This document shows, one piece after another, positions 15,712-24,707 of a stretch of 37,001 bases of DNA. This stretch comes from Pseudomonas sp. HMWF021. Its GTDB lineage: Bacteria; Pseudomonadota; Gammaproteobacteria; Pseudomonadales; Pseudomonadaceae. Location: the NCBI RefSeq assembly GCF_003061005.1, contig NZ_QAIK01000107.1, positions 98,053-135,053 of the forward strand, in the 5' to 3' direction. The notes under the pieces were generated by a model, which had not been told where the DNA came from, made no database searches, and saw only the letters and a program-made list of their open reading frames with translations. The translations under genes were made by a program, and so were the position numbers. Positions within the stretch are counted from its first letter, which is position 1. Each line of letters opens with the position of its first letter.

Positions 15712-17235
15712 ATGTCCCAGGCTGAAAAAATCATCATCACCGGCAACCCCCTGCGTTGGCAGGACGTGGTCGCCGTTGCCCGTCACGACGCGCAACTGGA
15801 GCTGTCGAGCGTGACCTGGGCGCGCATCGAAAACGCTCAGGGCATCGTTCAGCGCATCGTCGCAAGCGGCGAGCGCGCTTATGGCGTCAACACCGGTCTG
15901 GGTGGTCTGTCCAACGTCTCGCTGAAAGACGAACAACTCAGCCAGCTGTCGCGCAACACCTTGCTCAGCCACGCCTGCGGGGTCGGCCCGGTGCTGCCCG
16001 ATGAGCAGACCCGCGCGATCATCTGCGCGGCGATTCACAACTACAGCCACGGCAAATCCGGCATTCACCGGCGCGTGGTCGAGGGGCTGCTGGCGCTGCT
16101 CAATCGTGGCATCACCCCACAGGTTCCATCGCAAGGTTCGGTCGGTTACCTGACGCACATGGCGCACATCGGCATCGCGCTGCTGGGCGTGGGCAATGTC
16201 AGCTATCGCGGGCAGATCATCTCGGCGCAACAGGCGTTTGCCGAAGAAGGCCTGCAACCGGTGCAACTCGGCGCGAAAGACGGTTTGTGCCTGGTCAACG
16301 GCACGCCGTGCATGACCGGCCTCAGCTGCCTGGCGATTGCCGATGCGACGCGGCTGGTGCAATGGGCCGATGTGATCGGCGCCATGAGCTTCGAAGCCCA
16401 ACGCGGCCAGATCGCCGCGTTCGATGCCGAGATCATCGCGCTCAAGCCGCACCCGGGCATGCAGCAGGTCGGGAGCAATCTGCGCGCCTTGCTCGATGGC
16501 AGTGAAGTGATCGCGGCGAGCAAAGGCATTCGCACTCAGGATGCGTTGAGCATCCGCTCGATTCCGCAGGTGCACGGCGCGGCGCGCGATCAACTGGAAC
16601 ACGCGATCAAACAAGTGGAAGCCGAACTCAACGGCTGCACCGACAACCCGTTGCTGCTAGGCACACCGGACAACTTCCGGGTTATGTCGCAGGCCAACCC
16701 GCACGGCGAGTCGGTGGCGATGGCGGCGGATCTGCTGGCGATTGCCATGGCCGAAATCGGCTCGATTGCCGAGCGCCGCCTCGATCGTCTGGTCAACCCG
16801 CACGTCAGCGGTCTGCCGGCGTTTCTGGTGGCCAACCCGGGGGTGAACTCCGGGATGATGATCGTGCAATACGTCGCTGCTTCGCTGTGTGCCGAGAACC
16901 GCCAACTGGCACAACCGGCAGTGCTCGACAACTACGTCACCTCGGGCCTGCAGGAAGACCACCTGAGCATGGGCACCAGCGCCGCGTTGAAGCTGCACCG
17001 CGCTCTGGAGAACTGCACGCAGATTCTCGCCATCGAGTACCTGCTGGCGGCACAGGCCTTTGAATTTCTCCAGGAGCAACGCTTTGGCGCGGGCACTGAC
17101 CGCGCGTGGCGCCTGCTGCGGGAAACCGTCCCGGCCTATGATCAGGATCGCTGGCTGGCACCGGATATCGCTGCCGCCGCCAGCGTGCTGAAAAACCCGA
17201 ATGCGCTGCACAACGTATTACCGAATCTGCACTGA
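15712..17235 (+). CDS. hutH1: HutH1, histidase paralogue lacking the MIO triad
   Basis: A 507-residue member of the histidine/phenylalanine ammonia-lyase family. The ATG at 15712 is chosen because GAGG lies six bases upstream; an ATG at 15700 lacks such a site. The fold markers AYGVNTGLG, LLSHACGVG, LVNGT (N196), FLVANPGVNSG and QEDHLSM are kept. However, the Ala-Ser-Gly that cyclises to the MIO cofactor is missing: after GSVG (residues 142-145) the sequence goes directly to YLTHMAH, three residues shorter than HutH2. QDPYS is QDALS (277-280 region), losing the catalytic tyrosine, and the GGNFHAE phenylalanine is proline. It therefore cannot be a normal lyase. In SBW25 one of the two hutH copies is known to be non-functional. 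The ORF itself is intact. Confidence 0.9.
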   Translation: MSQAEKIIITGNPLRWQDVVAVARHDAQLELSSVTWARIENAQGIVQRIVASGERAYGVNTGLGGLSNVSLKDEQLSQLSRNTLLSHACGVGPVLPDEQTRAIICAAIHNYSHGKSGIHRRVVEGLLALLNRGITPQVPSQGSVGYLTHMAHIGIALLGVGNVSYRGQIISAQQAFAEEGLQPVQLGAKDGLCLVNGTPCMTGLSCLAIADATRLVQWADVIGAMSFEAQRGQIAAFDAEIIALKPHPGMQQVGSNLRALLDGSEVIAASKGIRTQDALSIRSIPQVHGAARDQLEHAIKQVEAELNGCTDNPLLLGTPDNFRVMSQANPHGESVAMAADLLAIAMAEIGSIAERRLDRLVNPHVSGLPAFLVANPGVNSGMMIVQYVAASLCAENRQLAQPAVLDNYVTSGLQEDHLSMGTSAALKLHRALENCTQILAIEYLLAAQAFEFLQEQRFGAGTDRAWRLLRETVPAYDQDRWLAPDIAAAASVLKNPNALHNVLPNLH

Positions 17236-17299
17236 CAATTACCCATACCAGCGTGCCAAGGCGCGGATCGTCCACAAGACGAGAAACGACGGATAACGG

Positions 17300-17348
17300 A
17301 ATGCTCCGGAGCGACTGGTAGTTAATAACAATGTTCAAAAGGAGCATT
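17300..17348 (+). promoter_or_regulatory. Hairpin that could mask the hutH2 ribosome binding site
   Basis: AATGCTCC (17300-17307) is an exact complement of GGAGCATT (17341-17348), and two further G-T pairs are possible outside it. The right arm contains the GGAG of the AAGGAG site (17339-17344) used by hutH2. The loop is 33 bases, so stability is moderate. A regulatory role is inferred only. Confidence 0.4.
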
Positions 17349-17351
17349 TTA

Positions 17352-18884
17352 ATGACTGCGCTGAACCTGATTCCCGGCCAACTGAGCCTGGCCCAACTGC
17401 GTGACGTTTATCAGCAACCGGTCAAGCTGACCCTCGACCACAGCGCTGCGGCGCAGATCGAAGCCAGTGTCGCTTGCGTCGAGCAGATCCTCGCCGAGAA
17501 TCGCACCGCCTACGGCATCAACACCGGTTTCGGCCTGCTGGCTTCGACCCGCATCGCCAGCGAAGACCTGGAAAACCTGCAGCGTTCGCTGGTGCTGTCC
17601 CACGCCGCCGGCGTCGGCCAGCCGATCAGCGATGAGCTGGTGCGCCTGATCATGGTGCTCAAGGTCAACAGCCTCAGCCGTGGTTTTTCCGGGATCCGCC
17701 GCGTGGTGATCGATGCGCTGATCGCGCTGATCAACGCCGAGGTGTATCCGCACATTCCGCTCAAAGGTTCGGTCGGTGCATCCGGTGACCTCGCGCCGCT
17801 GGCGCATATGTCGCTGGTGCTGCTGGGTGAAGGCAAGGCGCGCTACAAGGGCGAATGGATGGAAGCTACCGAGGCGCTGAAAGTCGCCGGTCTGACCCCG
17901 CTGACGCTGGCGGCGAAAGAAGGTCTGGCGCTGCTCAACGGTACTCAGGTGTCCACTGCATTTGCCCTGCGCGGTCTGTTTGAAGGTGAAGACCTGTTTG
18001 CCGGTGCACTGACCGTTGGCGGGCTGACGGTGGAAGCGGTACTCGGTTCGCGCTCGCCGTTCGACGCGCGCATCCACGCGGCCCGTGGTCAAAAAGGCCA
18101 GATCGACGCGGCCATGGCTTACCGTGATCTGCTCGGTGAGCGCAGCGAAGTCTCCGATTCGCATCAGAACTGCGAAAAGGTTCAGGACCCGTACTCGCTG
18201 CGTTGCCAGCCACAAGTCATGGGCGCCTGCCTGACCCAGTTCCGTCAGGCCGCCGACGTGCTGGTGGTCGAAGCCAACGCCGTGTCCGATAACCCGTTGG
18301 TGTTCGCCGCTGAAGGTGACGTGATTTCCGGCGGCAACTTCCACGCCGAACCGGTGGCCATGGCCGCCGACAACATGGCCCTGGCCATCGCTGAAATCGG
18401 CTCGCTGAGCGAGCGCCGTATCTCGCTGATGATGGACAAGCACATGTCGCAACTGCCGCCGTTCCTGGTGGCCAATGGCGGGGTCAACTCCGGTTTCATG
18501 ATTGCTCAGGTGACGGCGGCGGCCCTGGCCAGCGAAAACAAGGCACTGTCGCATCCGCATTCGGTAGACAGTCTGCCGACCTCGGCCAATCAGGAAGACC
18601 ACGTGTCGATGGCCCCGGCCGCTGGCAAGCGCCTGTGGGAGATGGCTGAAAACACCCGCGGCATTCTCGCGGTGGAATGGCTGGCGGCGGTGCAGGGGCT
18701 GGACCTGCGCAACGGTCTGAAGACCTCGACGAAGCTGGAGCAGGCGCGGGCGATTCTGCGCAAGGAAGTGCCGTTCTATGAGAAGGACCGCTTTTTTGCG
18801 CCAGACATCAATGCGGCGACTGAGCTGTTGGCTTCACGGTGTTTGACTGAGCTGGTTCCAGCCAAGCTGCTGCCGAGCCTGTAA
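17352..18884 (+). CDS. hutH2: Histidine ammonia-lyase HutH2 (active type)
   Basis: Removes ammonia from L-histidine to give urocanate, the first step of the pathway and the source of the inducer. The ATG at 17352 follows AAGGAG at seven bases and gives 510 residues, the P. putida HutH length. All key residues are visible: Y54 ([11 protein letters not shown]), H84 (LSHAAGVG), the MIO triad A143-S144-G145 in [12 protein letters not shown], the NGTQ asparagine, [11 protein letters not shown] with the catalytic Tyr and Arg, GGNFHAE, and the glutamate in NQEDHVSM. It lies 116 bases after hutH1 with no gene between. It is far closer than HutH1 to the characterised Pseudomonas histidase. Confidence 0.97.
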   Translation: MTALNLIPGQLSLAQLRDVYQQPVKLTLDHSAAAQIEASVACVEQILAENRTAYGINTGFGLLASTRIASEDLENLQRSLVLSHAAGVGQPISDELVRLIMVLKVNSLSRGFSGIRRVVIDALIALINAEVYPHIPLKGSVGASGDLAPLAHMSLVLLGEGKARYKGEWMEATEALKVAGLTPLTLAAKEGLALLNGTQVSTAFALRGLFEGEDLFAGALTVGGLTVEAVLGSRSPFDARIHAARGQKGQIDAAMAYRDLLGERSEVSDSHQNCEKVQDPYSLRCQPQVMGACLTQFRQAADVLVVEANAVSDNPLVFAAEGDVISGGNFHAEPVAMAADNMALAIAEIGSLSERRISLMMDKHMSQLPPFLVANGGVNSGFMIAQVTAAALASENKALSHPHSVDSLPTSANQEDHVSMAPAAGKRLWEMAENTRGILAVEWLAAVQGLDLRNGLKTSTKLEQARAILRKEVPFYEKDRFFAPDINAATELLASRCLTELVPAKLLPSL

Positions 18885-18893
18885 GGGCCTCAT

Positions 18894-18945
18894 CACTGGC
18901 AAGCCAGCTCCCACAAATACCTGTGGGAGCTGGCTTGCCAGCGAT
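18894..18945. repeat. Short REP hairpin inside the hut operon (hutH2-hutI gap)
   Basis: Two GTGGGAGCTGGCTTGCC-type arms face each other with only about seven bases between them, making a compact hairpin that fills the hutH2-hutI gap. The other REP pairs in this window have spacers of about 20-50 bases. Confidence 0.92.
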
Positions 18946-18973
18946 ACGATTTTGAACAAGACGAGGACTTGGG

Positions 18974-20179
18974 ATGAAAACCCTCTGGCAACACTGCCAC
19001 GTCGCAACCATGGCGCAGGGCGTCTACTCGATCATCGAGGATGCGGCCATCGTGACGTCCGGTGCGCACATCGAGTGGATCGGTCCGCGCAATCTGCTGC
19101 CGTCCGGCGAATACCCGGCGGTCAACGACCTGCAAGGCGCGTGGGTCACCCCCGGCCTGATCGACTGCCACACCCACACGGTGTTCGGCGGCAACCGCAG
19201 CGGCGAATTCGAAAAACGTCTGCAAGGTGTCAGCTACGCCGAGATCGCGGCGCAGGGCGGCGGCATCGCCAGCACCGTGCGCGCCACCCGTGAAGCGAGC
19301 GAAGACGAGTTGTTCGTCAGCGCCGCCAAGCGCTTGAAGAGTCTGATGCGCGACGGCGTGACCACGGTCGAGATGAAGTCTGGCTACGGTCTCGATCTGG
19401 CCAACGAGCGCAAGATCCTGCGGGTCATTCGTCGCTTGGAAAAAGAGCTGCCGATCAGCGTGCGCAGCACCTGTCTGGCCGCCCACGCGCTGCCGCCGGA
19501 GTACAAGGATCGCGCCGACGACTACATCGACCTGATCTGCACCGAAATGCTTCCCGCGCTGGCTGCCGAGGGGCTGGTCGATGCTGTGGACGCGTTCTGC
19601 GAATACCTGGCGTTCTCGCCGGAACAGGTCGAGCGGGTGTTCATCACCGCGCAAAAACTCGGCCTGCCGGTGAAGCTGCACGCTGAGCAGTTGTCGTCGC
19701 TGCATGGCTCCAGCCTGGCCGCGCGTTATAAGGCGTTGTCCGCCGATCATCTGGAATTCATGGATGAAGACGACGCCATCGCCATGGCCAAATCCGACAC
19801 GGTCGCCGTGTTGTTGCCGGGAGCGTTCTATTTCCTGCGCGAAACCCAGCTGCCGCCGATGGACGCCCTGCGCAAGCACAAGGTGAAAATCGCCATCGCC
19901 AGCGACCTCAACCCCGGTACTTCGCCGGCGCTGTCGTTGCGCCTGATGCTGAACATGGCTTGCACCTGTTTCCGCATGACCCCGGAAGAAGCCCTGGCCG
20001 GTGCGACCATCCACGCTGCGCAAGCGCTGGGCATGGCCGACACCCATGGCTCGCTGGAAGTCGGCAAGGTCGCGGATTTCGTCGCCTGGCACATCGATCG
20101 TCCGGCGGACCTGGCCTATTGGCTCGGGGGTGATCTGGACAAACGCGTCGTGCGTCACGGCGTCGAATCAAGTCTGTAG
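18974..20179 (+). CDS. hutI: Imidazolonepropionase
   Basis: Hydrolyses 4-imidazolone-5-propanoate to N-formimino-L-glutamate. The 401-residue cytoplasmic amidohydrolase has the metal-binding HxH at residues 66 and 68 ([18 protein letters not shown]), the substrate loop [15 protein letters not shown], and the family block [13 protein letters not shown] further metal histidine is in KLHAEQLSS, and the late catalytic aspartate is in [11 protein letters not shown]. An AGGA motif lies just upstream of the ATG. hutG begins ten bases after the stop, so the two are cotranscribed. Confidence 0.97.
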   Translation: MKTLWQHCHVATMAQGVYSIIEDAAIVTSGAHIEWIGPRNLLPSGEYPAVNDLQGAWVTPGLIDCHTHTVFGGNRSGEFEKRLQGVSYAEIAAQGGGIASTVRATREASEDELFVSAAKRLKSLMRDGVTTVEMKSGYGLDLANERKILRVIRRLEKELPISVRSTCLAAHALPPEYKDRADDYIDLICTEMLPALAAEGLVDAVDAFCEYLAFSPEQVERVFITAQKLGLPVKLHAEQLSSLHGSSLAARYKALSADHLEFMDEDDAIAMAKSDTVAVLLPGAFYFLRETQLPPMDALRKHKVKIAIASDLNPGTSPALSLRLMLNMACTCFRMTPEEALAGATIHAAQALGMADTHGSLEVGKVADFVAWHIDRPADLAYWLGGDLDKRVVRHGVESSL

Positions 20180-20189
20180 GAGAGCGGTT

Positions 20190-20993
20190 GTGGATAAGGT
20201 TCTGAGTTTCAAACAAGGTCGCGTGCCCCTGCTGATCAGCATGCCGCATGCCGGTGTGCGCCTGACGCCTGCGGTCGAGGCCGGGCTGATACCGGACGCG
20301 AAAAGCCTGCCGGACACCGACTGGCATATTCCACAGCTCTACGATTTTGCTGAAGAGCTGGGCGCCAGCACCCTGGCGGCCGAGTATTCGCGGTTCGTCA
20401 TCGACCTCAACCGTCCGTCCGATGACAAGCCGTTGTATGCCGGCGCGACCACTGGGCTGTACCCGGCGACGCTGTTCGATGGCATTCCTCTGTTCCGCGA
20501 AGGGCACGAGCCTTCGAAAGAAGAGCGCGCGACCTATCTGGAACAGATCTGGACGCCGTACCACCGCACCCTGCAGCAAGAGCTGGCACGGCTGAAGGCT
20601 GAATTCGGCTATGCGCTGCTGTTCGACGCGCACTCGATCCGCTCGATCATCCCGCACCTGTTCGACGGCAAACTGCCGGATTTCAATCTCGGCACCTTCA
20701 ACGGCGCCAGTTGCGATCCACAGTTGGCGACGCAGCTCGAAGCGATCTGCGCCCGTCACGGCAATTACAGCCATGTGCTCAACGGTCGCTTCAAGGGCGG
20801 CCACATTACCCGCCACTACGGCAACCCGGCCGAGAACATCCACGCCGTGCAACTGGAACTGGGCCAGTGCACGTACATGGAAGAGTTCGAACCGTTCCGC
20901 TACCGCGCCGATCTGGCCGAGCCGACGCGGGTGGTGCTCAAGGAGTTGCTGCAGGGCTATCTGGGCTGGGCAAAGTCTCACTACAGCGCCTGA
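20190..20993 (+). CDS. hutG: N-formylglutamate deformylase HutG
   Basis: Hydrolyses N-formyl-L-glutamate to glutamate and formate, the last step of the five-step route. The start is GTG at 20190 (MDKVLSFKQGRVPLLISMPHAG), with GGAG seven bases upstream. The longer frame open from 20001 overlaps hutI and is not used. The 267 residues contain the expected metal and catalytic segments: SMPHAGVRL, TDWHIPQLYDF, SRFVIDLNRP, LLFDAHSIRS and GGHITRHYG. It belongs to the N-formylglutamate amidohydrolase family, not to the arginase-like formiminoglutamase family also named HutG. This agrees with the presence of hutF. It closes the hut operon. Confidence 0.95.
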   Translation: MDKVLSFKQGRVPLLISMPHAGVRLTPAVEAGLIPDAKSLPDTDWHIPQLYDFAEELGASTLAAEYSRFVIDLNRPSDDKPLYAGATTGLYPATLFDGIPLFREGHEPSKEERATYLEQIWTPYHRTLQQELARLKAEFGYALLFDAHSIRSIIPHLFDGKLPDFNLGTFNGASCDPQLATQLEAICARHGNYSHVLNGRFKGGHITRHYGNPAENIHAVQLELGQCTYMEEFEPFRYRADLAEPTRVVLKELLQGYLGWAKSHYSA

Positions 20994-21000
20994 CCTGCTT

Positions 21001-21089
21001 CCTGTAGGAGCTGCCGAAGGCTGCGATCTTTTGATCCTGAATTTTCACGGCAAGAGCAAAAGATCGCAGCCTGCGGCAGCTCCTGCAGG
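21001..21089. repeat. REPIN downstream of hutG
   Basis: GTAGGAGCTGCCGAAGGCTG arm at the left, its complement at the right (with a TGCGG variant), and about 30 bases between. It starts eight bases after the hutG stop. The remaining bases to 21209 carry a good -10 candidate (TATGAT, 21142-21147) for the next gene, but no convincing -35. Confidence 0.9.
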
Positions 21090-21209
21090 GGGGCAGGTTT
21101 GATTCGTGTTCTGAAGCATGCTCATTGACGTAAATCGGGTTTATGATGCCCCACGGCAGAATAATAGAAGTCCCCCCAGGGATGACCTCGACCCCTTACG
21201 GAGCGCGCA

Positions 21210-22181
21210 ATGCAGACATTGTTTCCGCAGATCAAACCCCACGCCCGGCACGATCTGGCTGTCGATGACACCCACACGCTGTACGTCGACGAAAGCGGTT
21301 CGCCGGAAGGTTTGCCGGTGGTGTTCATCCACGGTGGTCCCGGCGCCGGTTGCGACGCGCAGAGCCGTCGCTATTTCGATCCGAACCTGTATCGCATTGT
21401 CACCTTCGACCAGCGCGGCTGCGGTCGCTCCACCCCGCACGCCAGCCTGGAAAACAACACTACCTGGGATCTGGTCGCTGACCTTGAGCGTATCCGTAAA
21501 CACCTGGGCATCGACAAATGGGTGCTGTTCGGCGGTTCGTGGGGTTCGACCCTGGCGCTGGCTTACGCGCAAACCCACCCGGAGCGCGTACACGGTCTGA
21601 TCCTGCGCGGCATCTTCCTCTGCCGCCCGCAGGAAATCGAGTGGTTCTATCAGGCCGGTGCCAGCCGTCTGTTCCCCGATTACTGGCAGGACTACATCGC
21701 GCCGATCCCGCTGGACGAGCGCGGCGATCTGCTCAGCGCTTTCCACAAGCGCCTCGTCGGCAACGATCAGATCGCCCAGATGCACGCGGCCAAGGCCTGG
21801 TCGACCTGGGAAGGGCGCACTGCGACCCTGCGCCCGAATCCGCTGGTGGTCGACCGTTTCTCCGAGCCGCAGCGCGCCCTGTCGATTGCGCGGATCGAAT
21901 GCCACTACTTCACCAACAACGCGTTCCTTGAGCCGAATCAGCTGATTTGCGACATGGGCAAGATCGCCCACCTGCCGGGGGTGATCATTCACGGTCGCTA
22001 CGACGTGATCTGCCCGCTGGACAATGCCTGGGAACTGCATCAGGCCTGGCCGAACAGCGAACTGCAGGTGATCCGCGACGCCGGTCACGCCGCCTCCGAG
22101 CCGGGCATCACCGATGCGCTGGTACGTGCCGCGAGCAAAATGGCTCGCCGCCTGCTCGACCTGCCGCCCGAAGAAGCATGA
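21210..22181 (+). CDS. pip: Proline iminopeptidase
   Basis: An alpha/beta hydrolase (peptidase family S33) that releases N-terminal proline from peptides in the cytoplasm. The 323 residues contain the oxyanion segment HGGPGAGCD (41-49), [11 protein letters not shown], and the nucleophile elbow GGSWGS with Ser110 as catalytic residue. The acid is probably the aspartate in GRYDVICPL and the histidine is in [11 protein letters not shown]. The substrate-recognition run [19 protein letters not shown] is typical of the short, monomer-type enzymes. The start codon of dtd overlaps its stop (ATGA), so the two genes form an operon. Confidence 0.96.
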   Translation: MQTLFPQIKPHARHDLAVDDTHTLYVDESGSPEGLPVVFIHGGPGAGCDAQSRRYFDPNLYRIVTFDQRGCGRSTPHASLENNTTWDLVADLERIRKHLGIDKWVLFGGSWGSTLALAYAQTHPERVHGLILRGIFLCRPQEIEWFYQAGASRLFPDYWQDYIAPIPLDERGDLLSAFHKRLVGNDQIAQMHAAKAWSTWEGRTATLRPNPLVVDRFSEPQRALSIARIECHYFTNNAFLEPNQLICDMGKIAHLPGVIIHGRYDVICPLDNAWELHQAWPNSELQVIRDAGHAASEPGITDALVRAASKMARRLLDLPPEEA

Positions 22182-22615
22182 AGGGCCTGTTACAGCGCGT
22201 GCGCGGTGCGCGAGTCGAAGTCGCGGGCGAGATTGTCGGCGCGGTGGATCAGGGTTTGCTGGTGCTGGTGGCGGTCGAACCTGACGATACCCGTACCAGC
22301 GCCGACAAACTTCTGCATAAGCTGCTTAACTATCGGGTATTCAGTGACGCCGAGGGCAAGATGAATCTGTCCCTGGCGGATGTGGGCGGCGGGTTGCTGC
22401 TGGTCTCTCAGTTCACCCTGGCTGCCGACACCAAGAGCGGGTTGCGTCCGAGTTTCTCGACCGCGGCCCCTCCGGCATTGGGCGAGGAATTGTTCGACTA
22501 TCTATTGGGCAAAGCGAAACAGATGCATGGCACAGTGGCATCAGGTAGATTCGGCGCGGATATGCAGGTGCACCTGGTCAACGACGGCCCGGTGACCTTC
22601 CTGTTACAGACATGA
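22178..22615 (+). CDS. dtd: D-aminoacyl-tRNA deacylase
   Basis: Hydrolyses D-aminoacyl-tRNA (and glycyl-tRNA-Ala), a proofreading step in translation. At 145 residues it has normal length. The signature segments are present: [12 protein letters not shown] at the N-terminus, the active-site [17 protein letters not shown] (with the SQxT motif), and the C-terminal VNDGPVTF, which holds the cross-subunit Gly-cisPro loop (GP) conferring chirality discrimination. It is translationally coupled to pip by a four-base overlap, and a terminator hairpin starts three bases after its stop. Confidence 0.96.
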   Translation: MKGLLQRVRGARVEVAGEIVGAVDQGLLVLVAVEPDDTRTSADKLLHKLLNYRVFSDAEGKMNLSLADVGGGLLLVSQFTLAADTKSGLRPSFSTAAPPALGEELFDYLLGKAKQMHGTVASGRFGADMQVHLVNDGPVTFLLQT

Positions 22616-22617
22616 AA

Positions 22618-22646
22618 GCGCTTGAAACATCTTTTCAAGGGCTTTT
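22618..22646 (+). terminator. Rho-independent terminator after dtd
   Basis: GCGCTTGAA (22618-22626) pairs with TTCAAGGGC (22634-22642), eight of nine positions matching, around a seven-base loop and followed by TTTT. It lies directly after the dtd stop and should end the pip-dtd transcript, so opgG needs its own promoter. Confidence 0.6.
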
Positions 22647-22734
22647 CGACTGAAAACAGGCGTTTTTCGCGATAAATACTTTGTTACCCCTGATGCGTTG
22701 TCACGCGGGCTACTAGATAATCGCGCGCTATGGG

Positions 22735-22867
22735 GATCAGCGTTCGCTGGTCCATTTTTGACTTAGGTAGAGACTTGTCCGGATCCGATTGGGGAATCAT
22801 TTTGCCCCAGCGGAGTCGGAACAATGCTCGCCAACCTGGCATATAGATAGCTGGCCGTTGGTTTTTT
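22735..22867 (+). ncRNA. Structured leader or small RNA upstream of opgG
   Basis: Three successive hairpins are visible: GATCAGC/GCTGGTC (22735-22752, GTTC loop); TCCGA-t-TGGGG/CCCCA-gcggag-TCGGA (22784-22820); and CCAAC-ct-GGC/GCC-GTTGG (22831-22861), which is followed at once by six T. The last has the form of an intrinsic terminator and ends 25 bases before the opgG start. A -10-like GATAAT at 22716-22721 sits just upstream, with no good -35. The segment could be an attenuated opgGH leader or a free small RNA of about 140 bases. I recognise no known RNA family. Confidence 0.4.
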
Positions 22868-22892
22868 GATCTGTTTTCGGCGAGGGTTGCTC

Positions 22893-24707
22893 GTGATTGT
22901 TAGTCCCTGTAATGCAGCAAAAATGTCTGCCAAACGCATGCGAAGTGCCCTGGTAGCGGGTTCGGCGCTCCTGTGCCTGCTCAGCGCCGGCCAGCTTTGG
23001 GCGTTCAATCTTGACGATGTATCAGCCAAGGCTAAAGAGCTCGCCGGGCAGAAATTCGAAGCCCCGCGCAGCAACCTGCCGAACGAATTCCGCGATATGA
23101 AGTTCGCGGACTATCAGAAAATCCGCTTCCTCACCGAAAAGGCTGAGTGGGCCGATCAGAAGACCCCGTTCAAGCTGTCGTTCTATCACCAGGGCATGCA
23201 CTTCGATACGCCGGTGAAAATCAACGAAATCACGGCGAACACCGTCGAAGAGATCAAATACGATCCGACCCGCTTCGATTTCGGCGACCTCAAGTTCGAC
23301 CCGAAAGCCACCGAGCAACTGGGCTACGCCGGTTTCCGTGTGCTGTACCCGATCAACAAGGCCGACAAGCAAGACGAAATCATGACCATGCTCGGCGCGA
23401 GCTACTTCCGCGTCGTTGGCAAGGGCCACACCTACGGTCTGTCGGCCCGTGGTCTGGCGATCGATACCGCGCTGCCGTCGGGCGAAGAATTCCCGCGTTT
23501 CCGCGAGTTCTGGATTCAACAGCCGAAGCCGGGCGACAAGCATCTGGTGATCTTCGCCCTGCTCGATTCGCCGCGCGCCACCGGTGCCTACCGCCTGATC
23601 CTGCGTCCGGGCAGCGACACCATTGTCGACGTCAAAGCGCAGATGTTCCTGCGTGACAAGGTCGGCAAACTGGGCATCGCGCCGTTGACCAGCATGTTCC
23701 TGTTCGGCGCCAACCAGCCGTCGAAAGTCCTCAATTACCGTCGTGAACTGCACGACTCCAGCGGCCTGTCGATCCATGCCGGCAACGGCGAGTGGATCTG
23801 GCGTCCGCTGAACAACCCGAAACACCTGGCCGTGAGCAACTTCAGCGTCGAGAACCCGCGTGGTTTCGGTCTGCTGCAACGTGGCCGTGATTTCAGCCAC
23901 TACGAAGACCTCGACGATCGCTACGACAAGCGCCCAAGCGCCTGGATCGAGCCGAAGGGCGAGTGGGGCAAGGGCACCGTTGATCTGGTAGAGATTCCGA
24001 CCGCCGACGAAACCAACGACAACATCGTTGCGTTCTGGAACCCGGAAACCATGCCGGAGCCGGGCAAGCCGCTGGACTTCGCCTACCGCATGCACTGGAC
24101 CATGGACGAAGCGGCAATTCACGCCCCCGACAGCGCCTGGGTCAAGCAGACCCTGCGTTCGACCGGTGACGTCAAGCAGTCGAACCTGATCCGTCAGCCG
24201 GACGGCAGCGTCGCTTATCTGGTGGACTTCGAAGGTCCGTCGCTGGCCGCTCTGGCCCCGGATGCCGACGTGCGCAGCCAGGTCAGCGTTGGCGATAACG
24301 CCGAGCTGGTCGAGAACAGCGTGCGCTACAACCCTGAGACCAAGGGCTGGCGCCTGACCCTGCGCATGAAGATCAAGGACGCGAGCAAGTCCACCGAGAT
24401 GCGCGCCGCGCTGGTTCAGCCAGTGGTGACCGCTGATCTGGCCAAGTCTTCGGTACCGGCGTCGAATTCGTCGGTGGCCAAGGCGGACAAGGTTGCGGCC
24501 AAGCAACAAGAGAAGGAAGACAAGGAAGCCAAGGCAGCCGACGGCAAACAGGCCGACGCCAAGCCAGCAGCAGATGCCAAGGACAAGGCCAACAAAGACG
24601 CCAAGCAGCCAGCGGCTGCGAACGCGGCCCCAGCCACACCGGAATCGGCACCGACTGAAGAAGTCCTGACCGAGACCTGGAGCTATCAGTTGCCTGCCGA
24701 TGAGTAA
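22893..24707 (+). CDS. opgG: Periplasmic glucan biosynthesis protein OpgG (MdoG)
   Basis: Periplasmic protein needed for synthesis of osmoregulated periplasmic glucans, probably acting on branching or release of the chain made by OpgH. The GTG at 22893 is chosen because GAGGG lies six bases upstream and it gives a normal signal peptide ([20 protein letters not shown], cleavage after WA at about residue 37). The mature domain begins [16 protein letters not shown] and carries family phrases such as [14 protein letters not shown] and [20 protein letters not shown]. The product is 604 residues, against about 511 in E. coli. The excess is largely a Lys/Ala-rich low-complexity stretch of about 60 residues just before the conserved end [13 protein letters not shown]. 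opgH overlaps by eight bases. Confidence 0.95.
   Translation: MIVSPCNAAKMSAKRMRSALVAGSALLCLLSAGQLWAFNLDDVSAKAKELAGQKFEAPRSNLPNEFRDMKFADYQKIRFLTEKAEWADQKTPFKLSFYHQGMHFDTPVKINEITANTVEEIKYDPTRFDFGDLKFDPKATEQLGYAGFRVLYPINKADKQDEIMTMLGASYFRVVGKGHTYGLSARGLAIDTALPSGEEFPRFREFWIQQPKPGDKHLVIFALLDSPRATGAYRLILRPGSDTIVDVKAQMFLRDKVGKLGIAPLTSMFLFGANQPSKVLNYRRELHDSSGLSIHAGNGEWIWRPLNNPKHLAVSNFSVENPRGFGLLQRGRDFSHYEDLDDRYDKRPSAWIEPKGEWGKGTVDLVEIPTADETNDNIVAFWNPETMPEPGKPLDFAYRMHWTMDEAAIHAPDSAWVKQTLRSTGDVKQSNLIRQPDGSVAYLVDFEGPSLAALAPDADVRSQVSVGDNAELVENSVRYNPETKGWRLTLRMKIKDASKSTEMRAALVQPVVTADLAKSSVPASNSSVAKADKVAAKQQEKEDKEAKAADGKQADAKPAADAKDKANKDAKQPAAANAAPATPESAPTEEVLTETWSYQLPADE

Noticed and set aside
21125..21147. 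TTGACG and TATGAT as a sigma-70 promoter for pip
   Set aside because: The two boxes are only 11 bases apart, too close for one promoter. TATGAT alone remains a possible -10.
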